From Bacteroidota bacterium (GTDB taxonomy: Bacteria; Bacteroidota; Bacteroidia; Chitinophagales; Chitinophagaceae): 64,000 nt of DNA. A model generated the notes under the pieces. The model made no database searches. It was not told the origin of the DNA and saw only the letters and a list, made by a program, of their open reading frames with translations. This document shows, piece by piece, positions 1 to 9,072 of this stretch; the first letter of the stretch is position 1; each line of letters opens with the position of its first letter. Both the position numbers and the translations under genes were made by a program. The stretch is taken from NCBI GenBank assembly GCA_023422835.1, contig JAFAGI010000012.1, positions 124,001-188,000 on the forward strand, read 5' to 3'.

Positions 1-832
1 TATATAAGGGCTCTTGGTTTCTGGTGATCTTCGCTTCATTTACTAATTTTGCATAAGTATAGCCGTCCACAAATTCAGGCGTACGCGTACGCGTAGAATA
101 TCCGTATTCTGCCTTTCCTTCAATATTTATTTTCCCGGTCTTTCCTTTTTTGGTGGTTATAAGTATTGCTCCGTTTGCACCTTTAGATCCGTACAACGCG
201 GTGGCAGATGCGTCTTTTAATACAGAGAAGGACTGTATATCTTCTATATTAATTTCATTAAAAGGACGTTCGAATCCATCAACCAGTACCAGGGCAGATT
301 GACTTGCCCCAAAGGTTGATATACCGCGTATCCAAAATTCAGACTGGTTATTTCCCGGCTCCCCGGACAGCTGCATACCAATAATACCTGCCACATTTCC
401 TTGCAAAGCATTCGTGATATTGGAAGTAGGTGTTCTAAGCTGGTCTACATCAACCGTTGTAATAGCGCCTACTACGGTTGCTTTGCGTTGTGCGCCTGCT
501 GCAGTAACAACAACTTCGTTTAAAACGCTTGAATCCGATGCGATCATTACAATGTTTACCAATTCTCTTGTACCAATCTTCACCTCCTGAGTGCGGTAAC
601 CGACATGCGAAAAAATGAGCGTACTGTTCGGCTCGGCTTTTAGATTGTATTGCCCGTTCTCATTGGTAATCGTCCCGGTAACCCTGTCTTTAACAGCAAT
701 ACTGACTCCTGCAACAGTTGCGTTTGTTTCATCTGTAACTGTACCTGTTACTTTTAAGACATCCTGGGCTCTTAGCATTTCAGAAGTTGCTGATAATAGA
801 AGCAATACTAATAGGAATATATATTTTTTCAT
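1..832 (-). CDS. SusC/RagA-family TonB-dependent outer membrane receptor, N-terminal part
   Basis: Outer-membrane TonB-dependent transporter of the SusC/RagA type, which imports glycans or peptides together with a SusD lipoprotein. The 277 visible codons start at the ATG at 832. They show a signal peptide (MKKYIFLLVLLLLSATSEML), a carboxypeptidase-regulatory-like beta-sandwich domain (VTGTVTDETNATVAGVSIAV, residues about 28-105), and the start of the plug with the usual SusC motifs (GTGTI-like loop, LVLVDGFERP, SVLKDASATALYGSKGANGAI). The gene runs off the left edge, so the barrel and any SusD partner lie outside. It follows the TIG/NHL lipoprotein gene at 932-2257 on the same strand with a gap of about 100 bp and is probably co-transcribed with it. 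The substrate cannot be told. Confidence 0.93.
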   Translation of the reverse strand, partial: MKKYIFLLVLLLLSATSEMLRAQDVLKVTGTVTDETNATVAGVSIAVKDRVTGTITNENGQYNLKAEPNSTLIFSHVGYRTQEVKIGTRELVNIVMIASDSSVLNEVVVTAAGAQRKATVVGAITTVDVDQLRTPTSNITNALQGNVAGIIGMQLSGEPGNNQSEFWIRGISTFGASQSALVLVDGFERPFNEINIEDIQSFSVLKDASATALYGSKGANGAILITTKKGKTGKINIEGKAEYGYSTRTRTPEFVDGYTYAKLVNEAKITRNQEPLY

Positions 833-931
833 TTTATATCTTTTATGTTTTTTCTGCTATAAAAAAATCACAGCATGCACATCTCAATATTATATGGCGT
901 TTTTATAGCTTTTTAATCAATAAGTAAGACA

Positions 932-2257
932 CTATTCAGTTGCAATTTTTCTGATGCGGCGATTTTTCATATCTGCTACATAAAATACTCCCTGCTCCTT
1001 ATCATAAATAATACCGTTAGGCTGATCAAATTGAGCATCCCTCAACGCCCCGTCTGCATATCCGTATCTTTCAGGTCTCCCTGCAAATGTGCTTACAATT
1101 CCTTCAGGAGTTACTTTGCGTATACAGTGATTGAAAACATCACATACATAAAAATTATCATACTCATCAAAAGCTCCCTGATGGGGTTCTCTGAACATAG
1201 CATCTGCTCCCACGCCATCTTTATATCCTTGATTATTGATCCTGCCAACAAACAGAACCGGCTGCTCCAAAACCCGGGTTTCCCGATTGTAGCGGGCTTT
1301 TAGTATATAGTTTCTATTTCTTGATACCATTAACGCAAAATCTCCACTTGGAGAAAATTGTATGTTAAACTCCCATTGATTATCGCCAACCCTGTAGAGT
1401 TCTGTTGATGTTCGGGTAGTCCTGTTCCATTTAAAAACCTGTCCATTAGAATAAGAGTTATAGAAAAAGTCCCCGGTTTGCGGCTGCACATCGCCACCAT
1501 TGCATTGCTTGCTAAAAATCAGCGCATTCCACCTGCTAAAATTATCTCCCTTGGTTGCTATCACTGCTGCAAGCTCGTCCCAGTTGCCTGCATCATTGGT
1601 TAAATACATTGTATCATAGGTTGGGTTAAATGAAATTGTCCTGGGCCTTCCCCAGCCGTTACCTGTTCTGAACTTGGTGGTTACGGTCGTAAGCGCAGAA
1701 TCGATCATCCTCAACCCTCTGTATTCTTCCAATAAATAGATATTCTTATGCTGATCAAACTCCAGCCAGTATGGCTCTTCAAACTGAGCTTTTTCAATTG
1801 GCCCATCGACAATTGCCGTTCTGCCGTCTTTATCGGTAAATCCTGCTAAGGTGCTTACAGCCGGCCTGAATATGTAAGTGAAATTTGTAGTAGAAACAAC
1901 CTCTTTTGAAGATCCCTTCGCACCCACTACTATTTTTACGGGGCCAATACCTGCACGTGATGGCACTAAAGCATAAATTGCCGTTCCGCTGGAACCGATA
2001 ACCGCCGCCGGCTTATCATTGACAAATACTTTGATCTGAGAAGTGTCAGTACCAAAATTTTCACCGTAAATAATCATTTGCGTGCTTACACCTCCGCTAT
2101 CAGGTGTGAATTTTTGTATAGTAACAGGTTTAGCAGGATCATAAGGCTGAAGTACTTTAGTACTTTGCTCTTGCTTGTTACAGGAACAAATGAGTATGCC
2201 TCCTAATAGAAAATTAAAGAAAAGCATAAACGATTTGCTAACATTTAATTTAAACAT
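932..2257 (-). CDS. IPT/TIG-domain and NHL-repeat lipoprotein
   Basis: Surface or periplasmic lipoprotein of unknown exact role. It has a signal peptide and a lipobox (LICSC, Cys near residue 26). An IPT/TIG immunoglobulin-like domain follows at about residues 45-120 (TIQKFTPDSGG, IIYGENFG). The rest is an NHL-type beta-propeller with repeats such as FREPHQGAFDEYDNFYVCD and FDQPNGIIYDKEQGVFYVAD. Proteins with this TIG-NHL layout are common in Bacteroidota polysaccharide utilisation loci beside SusC/SusD, where they are thought to bind glycan. It lies directly upstream of the partial SusC gene, which supports the same role. That role is inferred, not shown. Confidence 0.85.
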   Translation of the reverse strand: MFKLNVSKSFMLFFNFLLGGILICSCNKQEQSTKVLQPYDPAKPVTIQKFTPDSGGVSTQMIIYGENFGTDTSQIKVFVNDKPAAVIGSSGTAIYALVPSRAGIGPVKIVVGAKGSSKEVVSTTNFTYIFRPAVSTLAGFTDKDGRTAIVDGPIEKAQFEEPYWLEFDQHKNIYLLEEYRGLRMIDSALTTVTTKFRTGNGWGRPRTISFNPTYDTMYLTNDAGNWDELAAVIATKGDNFSRWNALIFSKQCNGGDVQPQTGDFFYNSYSNGQVFKWNRTTRTSTELYRVGDNQWEFNIQFSPSGDFALMVSRNRNYILKARYNRETRVLEQPVLFVGRINNQGYKDGVGADAMFREPHQGAFDEYDNFYVCDVFNHCIRKVTPEGIVSTFAGRPERYGYADGALRDAQFDQPNGIIYDKEQGVFYVADMKNRRIRKIATE

Positions 2258-2757
2258 GGTAGACCTTTTTTGTTATAATTTTTATAATTACACTCAAAAT
2301 TGACTTAATATTAATAAAACAAATTGACGAATTGTATCTTTTTTTAGCAGTTTTTATACATTTTACCATTTACATAAATCTTGCATCTATACAGTTAATG
2401 AGTCAACAATGAGCTTATGCTTATTAGAATTATTAAAGGGGTGCAGAAAACAGAATTTTAAAGTATGCCAATAGGGAAATCGCAGGCAACTGTTCATAAT
2501 AATATTAGCAAGAAGGCAATAAGACAATCATCCAGGTAGTATCAGTTGTACGATAACCGATAAATGGACATAAAAATGTTAGGAAAGCTTCCAATCAACA
2601 AAAATGTCCATTTGGGAAGTTAACAGCGTACATTAACCTGCTCCATCCATTAAGCAATGTGGTTATGGAAGAAAGCAGCGCCGACATCCTGGCGGGGTAG
2701 TAGTGCAGGCTACATTGCACAGTCGGTCAAGAGAGTGATCCTAATAAAGTCAACGAT
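2258..2757. other. 500-bp intergenic region with an inverted repeat and a possible gene scrap
   Basis: This stretch separates the TIG/NHL gene from the regulator gene; both are on the minus strand. It is AT-rich in its first 200 bp. It contains a 10-bp perfect inverted repeat at 2562-2613 (own entry). On the plus strand around 2617-2690 a short open stretch reads LTAYINLLHPLS, which resembles the N-terminus of Crp/Fnr-type regulators of this phylum. It is stopped by two TAG codons and has no start codon or continuation. I do not call it a gene. Confidence 0.4.
2562..2613. repeat. Inverted repeat, 10-bp perfect arms
   Basis: AAATGGACAT at 2562-2571 is the exact reverse complement of ATGTCCATTT at 2604-2613. 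The 32-nt loop contains a further small palindrome (GGAAAGCTTCC, 2582-2592). No U-run follows on either strand, so it is not a classical terminator. Function unknown. Confidence 0.6.
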
Positions 2758-5646
2758 TTAAACTTCATTCAAAAAAGAAACGAGATTTACGCCCGTGGGC
2801 AAATTCAGCTTCTTTCGTAAACGATAACGAGCTATCTCCACGCCCTTCAAAGAAATACTGAGGATCTGGGCTATTTCTTTAGATGACAAATTAATTTTAA
2901 GATAAGCACAAATTTTAAGATCGGCTGGCGTAAGTTCCGGGTAGTTTTCCTTCATTCTTTTTAGAAAATTATTATGCACATCATCAAAATGCATGGAGAA
3001 TTGTTCCCAGTCATTATTTTGTTTTTCAGTCTCTGAGATCAGTTTTATTACTTTTGTCAAATCTTTTCTTTGCTCTTTCTCTGATAGTTTTTTTGAAGCG
3101 CTTGTAATGTCTTCACGCAATTTGGTAAGTAAGCGGCTACGCTTGTAAAGATTCATTGTAATAGTTGCCAGTTCTTTATTTTTATATTTTATTTCCGTTT
3201 CAAGATTTTGATTTTTTAAATTGATGATCTCCCTTTCATTGTGTTCAATTTCTAACTCATGTAGGTATTTCATTTGCTGTTGTTCCTTTTCGAATTTTTT
3301 TCTTTCTCTTATAAGTTTTCTGCGTACTCCCCTCATTACTGCAAAAATGGCAAGTATAAAAAGGATGGCATAGATGATATTGGCAAGCACTGTCTGATAC
3401 CAAAAAGGCCTTATGGAAAAGCTGTAAGCTATTTCCGGAGATTCTTTCCTCGTATTGTTTTTAGCTTTTACTTTAAAAATGTACCTGCCATGAGGAAGAT
3501 TCGTATAGTCTTTCTCACTTTTAACAGACCATTCCGACCATTCTGTATCAAAACCCTCAAGCTTATAAGCATATTGAACATTGCTATTATTTATATAATT
3601 GCTGGAAGTGTATTCAAAGTGAATAGAGTTATTATTAGGCGGCAGTTCCGGTATATTTTCTTCTGCCTGCTTCGCTGTTATGATATGGTTACTTATAAAA
3701 TATCCGTTATGAATAAGGGAATCTTTGCCTGCACCAATACTGATAATTTTGTTGAACAGGATTTCCGGAGAACTTTCTAATGCATTATAAAGATCATAGT
3801 TGAGGTGTATAACACCACTGTTAGAACCAAAAAAAATATTTTTATTGTTAAGCGGATAGATATAATTAAATCCGGCCACTAATTTATCAGTCAATTCCGG
3901 CAAGAAGGTCACCTTATTCATACGGCGATCAAGCACTGCCACTTTATTGTCTGTTACAAACCATATTTTATTGTCCCTATCTTGGCGTAGATAGAAAATG
4001 GGCATTTTTCCGACATTGAAGATAAATTCAGGATGCGGACTAAAACGTTTGGTTTTAAAATTATATAGATATATGCCCTTCTGCGTTGCAAAAATTACAC
4101 GGGAATCAATTTTAAATACAAAATTTTCTAAATCGGAGGGTAGTCCTGCTTTACTGTCAAGCAGTTCCATTGAGCGTATTTGTTGCAGTGAGCTGTCTGT
4201 GCTGAGCTTATAAATACCGCGAATAGGATGCGAGGCCCAGATAGTTGTGTTCACAGAGTCTATCTCAACAAATCTAAGTGATTCAACATCCTGATGATAA
4301 TGATTGAAAATTGATAAATTGCTGTCTTCTCCTTTTATAAAATACAAACCTTTATAAGAACCCGTAACAATATTTTTTCCTGGAAGCTTCCTGAATATCC
4401 ATGCACCATTGTGGAAAATTAAAGTTAGCTCTTTGTCTATGATAAAAGCCCCTTCGTGATGTCCCATAAATAATTTATTGCCTATGCTTTCCAAACTCCA
4501 AACCTGCCCATCTGTCCCTGGTATCTTTTTAAAAGAGCCCTGTGAAAAGCTTAGATCTTCTGTTGCCGGCTTAGTGAGTTTAGAAAAAAACAGACCATCG
4601 GATGTGCCTATATACAGATTATTTTTAAAAACATTTATAGCGTAAGAAGCTATTGTACTATTCACACCTACATGAATATATTGAAATGCAGAATTGCTGT
4701 TGATCAGGCTGAGCCCGTCATCAAGTCCGGTCCATATATTTTTCTCTTTATCAATGAATACAGACAATACAATATTATTGCTTAGACCATTGGAAGCCGA
4801 AATGTGCCTTATTGTGTACCCGTTTTTATTTATAAAATACACACCGTTGGAGATAGTTCCCAAAGCGTACATATCATCATTGATTTTCGCGGAAGAATAT
4901 ATTTGGCTGCTGATAATTTTTTTATCTATGGGCAATTGATAGAATTTACACCCGGTATAGATAAATATACCGCTTTTGAGCGTTGTGATCATCATGGAAT
5001 CTTTGCCGTACTCTAAAATGTTTCTGACATTTCCAATACCTGGATTTGAGGAGGCAGCCGGAAGGAATTTTCCGTTTATATATTGAAATAAGGTATTTTG
5101 AAAGTCGCATGCATATATTTTTCCGAAACACGAAGATATATTTGCCCATTCACTGCCTGTTTTTGCTTCATAGCTTTTTATATATTTGCCATCATAAACA
5201 AATATCCTGCTAACCGTACGAAAAAAAACAATATGGTTCTGTGCAACTATATTCCACACATCGCCAAACTCTTTTTCATTGTCTGGAACTAATTGGTTCA
5301 GCGAATGAAATTTTAAAGAACCGGATTCATCAGGAAAAAAATAGCCAAATTCATCCTGCCCGCCTACAAATATTTTCCCAGTGCTATGCACTAATACTGA
5401 GCGGGCTATTGTTTTATGTGGTAAGCTAAAAAGCTTCCACTCTTTGCCGTTGTACGTGATTAACCCACGATTATTCGCCACGTACATAGTTCCAAATCTG
5501 TCCTGGTCTATCGCCCAGTTTTGTGTGCCGGCAGACATTTGTTCATGAGAATAGTTAATAATCTTGGGAATTCCTATAGTGTTCTGCGGGGAAATTTGTT
5601 TGGTATTCAACAGCAAAAGCGCAAAAAGAATCATTACTCTCTGCAT
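2758..5646 (-). CDS. Membrane-anchored beta-propeller sensor with Y_Y_Y domain and LuxR-type HTH
   Basis: Probable one-component transmembrane transcription regulator for glycan use. In order: signal sequence; a two-propeller periplasmic sensor of Reg_prop-like repeats (about 25-670; motifs such as GLSNNIVLSVFIDKEKNIWTG, GLPSD); a Y_Y_Y domain (about 675-737, YKLEGFDTEWSEW); one transmembrane helix (about 747-772); a coiled coil (about 775-880); and a C-terminal LuxR-like helix-turn-helix (about 900-962, LTPADLKICAYLKINLSSKE). No histidine-kinase or receiver domain is present, unlike the hybrid two-component sensors with the same sensor half. The longest reading begins with GTG at 5658. The ATG at 5646 is preferred because it opens directly into the signal sequence (MQRVMILFALLLL). 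The gene is divergent from the SusC operon at 5856, which it likely controls. Confidence 0.9.
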   Translation of the reverse strand: MQRVMILFALLLLNTKQISPQNTIGIPKIINYSHEQMSAGTQNWAIDQDRFGTMYVANNRGLITYNGKEWKLFSLPHKTIARSVLVHSTGKIFVGGQDEFGYFFPDESGSLKFHSLNQLVPDNEKEFGDVWNIVAQNHIVFFRTVSRIFVYDGKYIKSYEAKTGSEWANISSCFGKIYACDFQNTLFQYINGKFLPAASSNPGIGNVRNILEYGKDSMMITTLKSGIFIYTGCKFYQLPIDKKIISSQIYSSAKINDDMYALGTISNGVYFINKNGYTIRHISASNGLSNNIVLSVFIDKEKNIWTGLDDGLSLINSNSAFQYIHVGVNSTIASYAINVFKNNLYIGTSDGLFFSKLTKPATEDLSFSQGSFKKIPGTDGQVWSLESIGNKLFMGHHEGAFIIDKELTLIFHNGAWIFRKLPGKNIVTGSYKGLYFIKGEDSNLSIFNHYHQDVESLRFVEIDSVNTTIWASHPIRGIYKLSTDSSLQQIRSMELLDSKAGLPSDLENFVFKIDSRVIFATQKGIYLYNFKTKRFSPHPEFIFNVGKMPIFYLRQDRDNKIWFVTDNKVAVLDRRMNKVTFLPELTDKLVAGFNYIYPLNNKNIFFGSNSGVIHLNYDLYNALESSPEILFNKIISIGAGKDSLIHNGYFISNHIITAKQAEENIPELPPNNNSIHFEYTSSNYINNSNVQYAYKLEGFDTEWSEWSVKSEKDYTNLPHGRYIFKVKAKNNTRKESPEIAYSFSIRPFWYQTVLANIIYAILFILAIFAVMRGVRRKLIRERKKFEKEQQQMKYLHELEIEHNEREIINLKNQNLETEIKYKNKELATITMNLYKRSRLLTKLREDITSASKKLSEKEQRKDLTKVIKLISETEKQNNDWEQFSMHFDDVHNNFLKRMKENYPELTPADLKICAYLKINLSSKEIAQILSISLKGVEIARYRLRKKLNLPTGVNLVSFLNEV

Positions 5647-5798
5647 AACAATAATCACATTTTTTTAAACAATAAAATTATAAAAAAGAATCAACAATTT
5701 GATTGTTTAGCTTTAACCTACTGATATTCAATAAAAAATATTTTTATTGTAGTGTTATTGTAGTGTTAAAGAAATGTACATTGAACGTTAGTTGATCT

Positions 5799-5806
5799 TA
5801 CATTTG
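5799..5806 (+). promoter_or_regulatory. Putative -7 box of the SusC/SusD operon
   Basis: TACATTTG fits the Bacteroidota -7 consensus TAnnTTTG and lies 49 nt before the susC start. A TTG at 5781-5783 could serve as an upstream element, but its spacing is shorter than usual. Sequence match only. Confidence 0.5.
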
Positions 5807-5855
5807 TAGAGAATGCTTACCGAGCATATATATATCACCGTTAAAAATTTATAGT

Positions 5856-8800
5856 ATGATTAATCAAAAAACGCATTATTTAAGAAACGTATCTACTACT
5901 TTTTTACTTGTTTTTTTTGCTGTTCTGCTGTTTCCGGCTACTGTATTTAGTCAGCAAAAGACTATTTCCGGTGTCGTGAAAAATGAGATCAATGAGGTGC
6001 TTTCAGGAGCCACTATAAAGAATGCAGCCACCAGTGCAGGCACCTTTACAAATGCCGATGGTATTTTCAGCATTTCTGCTGCTCCTTCGGAAGTACTTGA
6101 AATTTCTTACGTAGGGTATAATACCGAATTTATAACTGTTGGCGAGCAAAAGAATATCACCATTGTCCTGACACCATCGGTTAATACCGAACTTTCAGAC
6201 GTGGTAGTAATCGGCTACGGAACACAGAAAATAACGAATGTATCGGGAGCTGTTGCCACTATAAAGAGTGCAGATATTGAAAGACTCAGACCGGCACGTC
6301 CGGAAGAGGCCATACAAGGCAGGGCCGCTGGTGTCAATATCATTCAATCTGGTTCTCCCGGGTCTAAACCAACAGTGCTCGTGAGAGGCATTCCTTCTTT
6401 TTCAGGCACTGATCCTGTGGTTATAATTGACGGAGTGCCGCAATCATTAAATGATTTCAATTCTATTAATGCTGCTGATATTGAGAATATAAACGTTTTG
6501 AAAGATGCTGCAACTACAGCTATTTATGGCGTAAAAGGTGGAAACGGCGTTATTGTTGTAACGACAAAGTCCGGCCGAAAAAATCCGAAGCCTGAAATAA
6601 CTTTTTCTGCTAACTATGGCATTCAGCAAGTAAGGAAAAAAATAGATATGTTGAATGCAGGTGAATATGCCGGAATGATAAACGAAGGCAGTGTGGCAAG
6701 TGGCGGCAATATCATATTTCCCGACCTGTCTTTAATGGGAGAAGGAACGGATTGGCAGAAGGAGGTGTTTAAAACTCCGTCAGATCAGACTTATAATCTT
6801 GGCTTAGGAGGTGGTAGTGATAATGTATCTTATTTCCTCTCTGCCGGTTATTTAAGTCAGGGAGGTATTGTTGGCGGATACGATAAATCGCGTTTCAACA
6901 GAACAAACCTCACCGCTAACATGGATTTTAAGATTACCTCTAAATTAAAACTCATACTTAATAACACGTATGTTTTACTCAACAGCAGAGGTGTGCAGGA
7001 GAATTCTTTCAACAGTATCCTGGGAAGCGCTTTGAATTTTGATCCTACTGTATCGGTTTTTAACACTGATCCGGCTGTAAAAAGTACTTACGGCTATAGC
7101 AGCCTCATACTATCTGAGGTGTTTAATCCGCTTACAAAATTGGAAAATACACACAACAGAAACACAGGAAACAAGTTGTATGGTAAAGCTGAATTACAAT
7201 TTGATATTCTTTCTAATCTCAAATTCACTTCCCGTTTCGGCTATACAAAATATGATGATAATGCAAAGTCCTTTACTCCACTGGTATTTTACGGACCTCT
7301 AAACGTAGAAAATACTATGGACGCAGCCGGTAACAGAATTGAAGGAAGGCACAACCAGGTGTCCCATACCAAAAACAGTAATCAGAATTTTACATTTGAA
7401 AATTTTGCGAACTATAATTTTACGTTACAAAACGTACATAATTTTGAGACAGTTCTGGGAATGTCCATTGCTAAAACATCAGGCAATGCTGCATCTGCCA
7501 CAAGACAGGACGTTCCTTTCAACTCATGGATTTTTGCAGACTTTACCGCTGCAACGGGTGCAAATACCAGCGATAATCCAAACGCCGTAACAGGAAGTTA
7601 CTATCAGTATTTCAGAAAGAATCTCTCTTATTTCGGAAGAATATTATATGACTACAATGATAAGTATCTTGCCTCTTTTTCTCTAAGAAGAGATGGCTCT
7701 TATGCATTCGGTCCCGATAATAAATTCGGCAATTTTTTCGCCGGATCTTTAGGTTGGGTGGTTTCAAAGGAAGACTTCTTCAGGTCTGACTTTATCAATT
7801 TCTTGAAAATAAGAGGAAGCTATGGCTCCTCAGGAAATGAAAATGTAAATCCTCAGCTGGTGTCTATCATTACCGGCGGGCCCAGCTATGATCCAATGGC
7901 AAACAGTAACGGATATACTTTCGGAGAGGTATTTATACCGGGTTCTACCATAGGCTCAGCTGCCAATACAGCTTTAAGATGGGAAAAACAAAACCAGGTG
8001 AACATGGGTTTTGATATGAGCCTATTGCAAAATAAAATTTCTTTATCTGCTGATTATTATCAAAAACATGTTGATGGGCTCTTATTCACTCCTTCCGTTT
8101 CTTTATACTTAGGCACAGTACCCATACCAACTGCTAATATTGGCACTACAAAAAGCAGCGGTATAGACGTAAGCCTAAACTACAGGGAGAAACTTGGCAG
8201 AGATTTCCTCTTTAATACTTCACTGGCATTCACAACGGTTAATAGTCTTGTAACAGCTACTAATGACGACGGTACCGCAAGAATTGTAGGCGGAAGTTAT
8301 TTTAATGGCCAGTCTCAAACGGTTTCCGTGTTTGAAAAAGATATGCCGCCTGGATATTTTTATGGATATAAGACAAACGGCCTGTTTCAGTCAGCAGACG
8401 ATGTAAACAACTGGGCACGTCAGGACGGCGCAAGGCCAGGAGATATACGCTACGCAGACCTTAACGGAGACAGTATTATCAATGCACAAGACCAGACAAA
8501 AATAGGGAACCCGTTCCCGGATTTTACATTAGGCTGGAATATAAATATGGAATATAAAAACTTTGATTTTACCGTTTTTACTTATGCTTCTGTTGGCAAT
8601 GACATTTACAAAGCTTATGACAGAAATGCCAACTATACCAATAAAACCAGGGATATCCTGAACCGCTGGACAGGACCAAATACAACAAATGATGCAAGAT
8701 ACCCCAGGTACTCTTTCACCGATAACAATAACAACGCACGCGTGTCTGATCGTTACGTGGAAGACGGATCGTTTGTTAAGATCAAGAATATACAGTTGGG

Positions 8801-8999
8801 GTATAATTTTCCAAAAGCATTGCTTCGCAATACATTCAGCGGGGTGAGATTGTATGTGCAGGTAAAAAATGCCTTCACATTTACCAACTACTCGGGTTAT
8901 GATCCTGAAATTTCAGGAGGCATAATGAGTACAGGTATAGATTACGGAACTTACCCGCAGGCAAGATCTTATTCTGTAGGCTTAAATATTAAACTATGA
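5856..8999 (+). CDS. SusC/RagA-family TonB-linked outer membrane receptor
   Basis: Full-length (1047 aa) SusC-type outer-membrane importer, first gene of the glucan-use operon. It has a signal peptide (about residues 1-32, ending FSQ), a carboxypeptidase-regulatory-like domain (about 36-118, ISGVVKNEINEVLSGATIKN), the plug domain (about 115-235; VVVIGYGTQK, PVVIIDGVPQ, INVLKDAATTAIYGVKGGNG), and a C-terminal beta-barrel that ends in aromatic-rich strands (ARSYSVGLNIKL). It is followed after 73 bp by its susD partner. With SusD forming the lid, it would import oligosaccharides released at the cell surface. The GH16 enzyme downstream suggests beta-1,3-glucan or mixed-linkage oligosaccharides; this is inference. 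Confidence 0.96.
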   Translation: MINQKTHYLRNVSTTFLLVFFAVLLFPATVFSQQKTISGVVKNEINEVLSGATIKNAATSAGTFTNADGIFSISAAPSEVLEISYVGYNTEFITVGEQKNITIVLTPSVNTELSDVVVIGYGTQKITNVSGAVATIKSADIERLRPARPEEAIQGRAAGVNIIQSGSPGSKPTVLVRGIPSFSGTDPVVIIDGVPQSLNDFNSINAADIENINVLKDAATTAIYGVKGGNGVIVVTTKSGRKNPKPEITFSANYGIQQVRKKIDMLNAGEYAGMINEGSVASGGNIIFPDLSLMGEGTDWQKEVFKTPSDQTYNLGLGGGSDNVSYFLSAGYLSQGGIVGGYDKSRFNRTNLTANMDFKITSKLKLILNNTYVLLNSRGVQENSFNSILGSALNFDPTVSVFNTDPAVKSTYGYSSLILSEVFNPLTKLENTHNRNTGNKLYGKAELQFDILSNLKFTSRFGYTKYDDNAKSFTPLVFYGPLNVENTMDAAGNRIEGRHNQVSHTKNSNQNFTFENFANYNFTLQNVHNFETVLGMSIAKTSGNAASATRQDVPFNSWIFADFTAATGANTSDNPNAVTGSYYQYFRKNLSYFGRILYDYNDKYLASFSLRRDGSYAFGPDNKFGNFFAGSLGWVVSKEDFFRSDFINFLKIRGSYGSSGNENVNPQLVSIITGGPSYDPMANSNGYTFGEVFIPGSTIGSAANTALRWEKQNQVNMGFDMSLLQNKISLSADYYQKHVDGLLFTPSVSLYLGTVPIPTANIGTTKSSGIDVSLNYREKLGRDFLFNTSLAFTTVNSLVTATNDDGTARIVGGSYFNGQSQTVSVFEKDMPPGYFYGYKTNGLFQSADDVNNWARQDGARPGDIRYADLNGDSIINAQDQTKIGNPFPDFTLGWNINMEYKNFDFTVFTYASVGNDIYKAYDRNANYTNKTRDILNRWTGPNTTNDARYPRYSFTDNNNNARVSDRYVEDGSFVKIKNIQLGYNFPKALLRNTFSGVRLYVQVKNAFTFTNYSGYDPEISGGIMSTGIDYGTYPQARSYSVGLNIKL

Positions 9000-9072
9000 T
9001 GCAGATACATGTTTTTAGCATAATTCCATACATAAATCAATTGTTAAATTACGAGCATTAAAAATTTTTATT

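Noticed and set aside
615..908. 97-codon plus-strand frame at the left edge
   Set aside because: It is antisense to the signal and N-terminal domain of the SusC gene, whose minus-strand reading is clearly a real protein.
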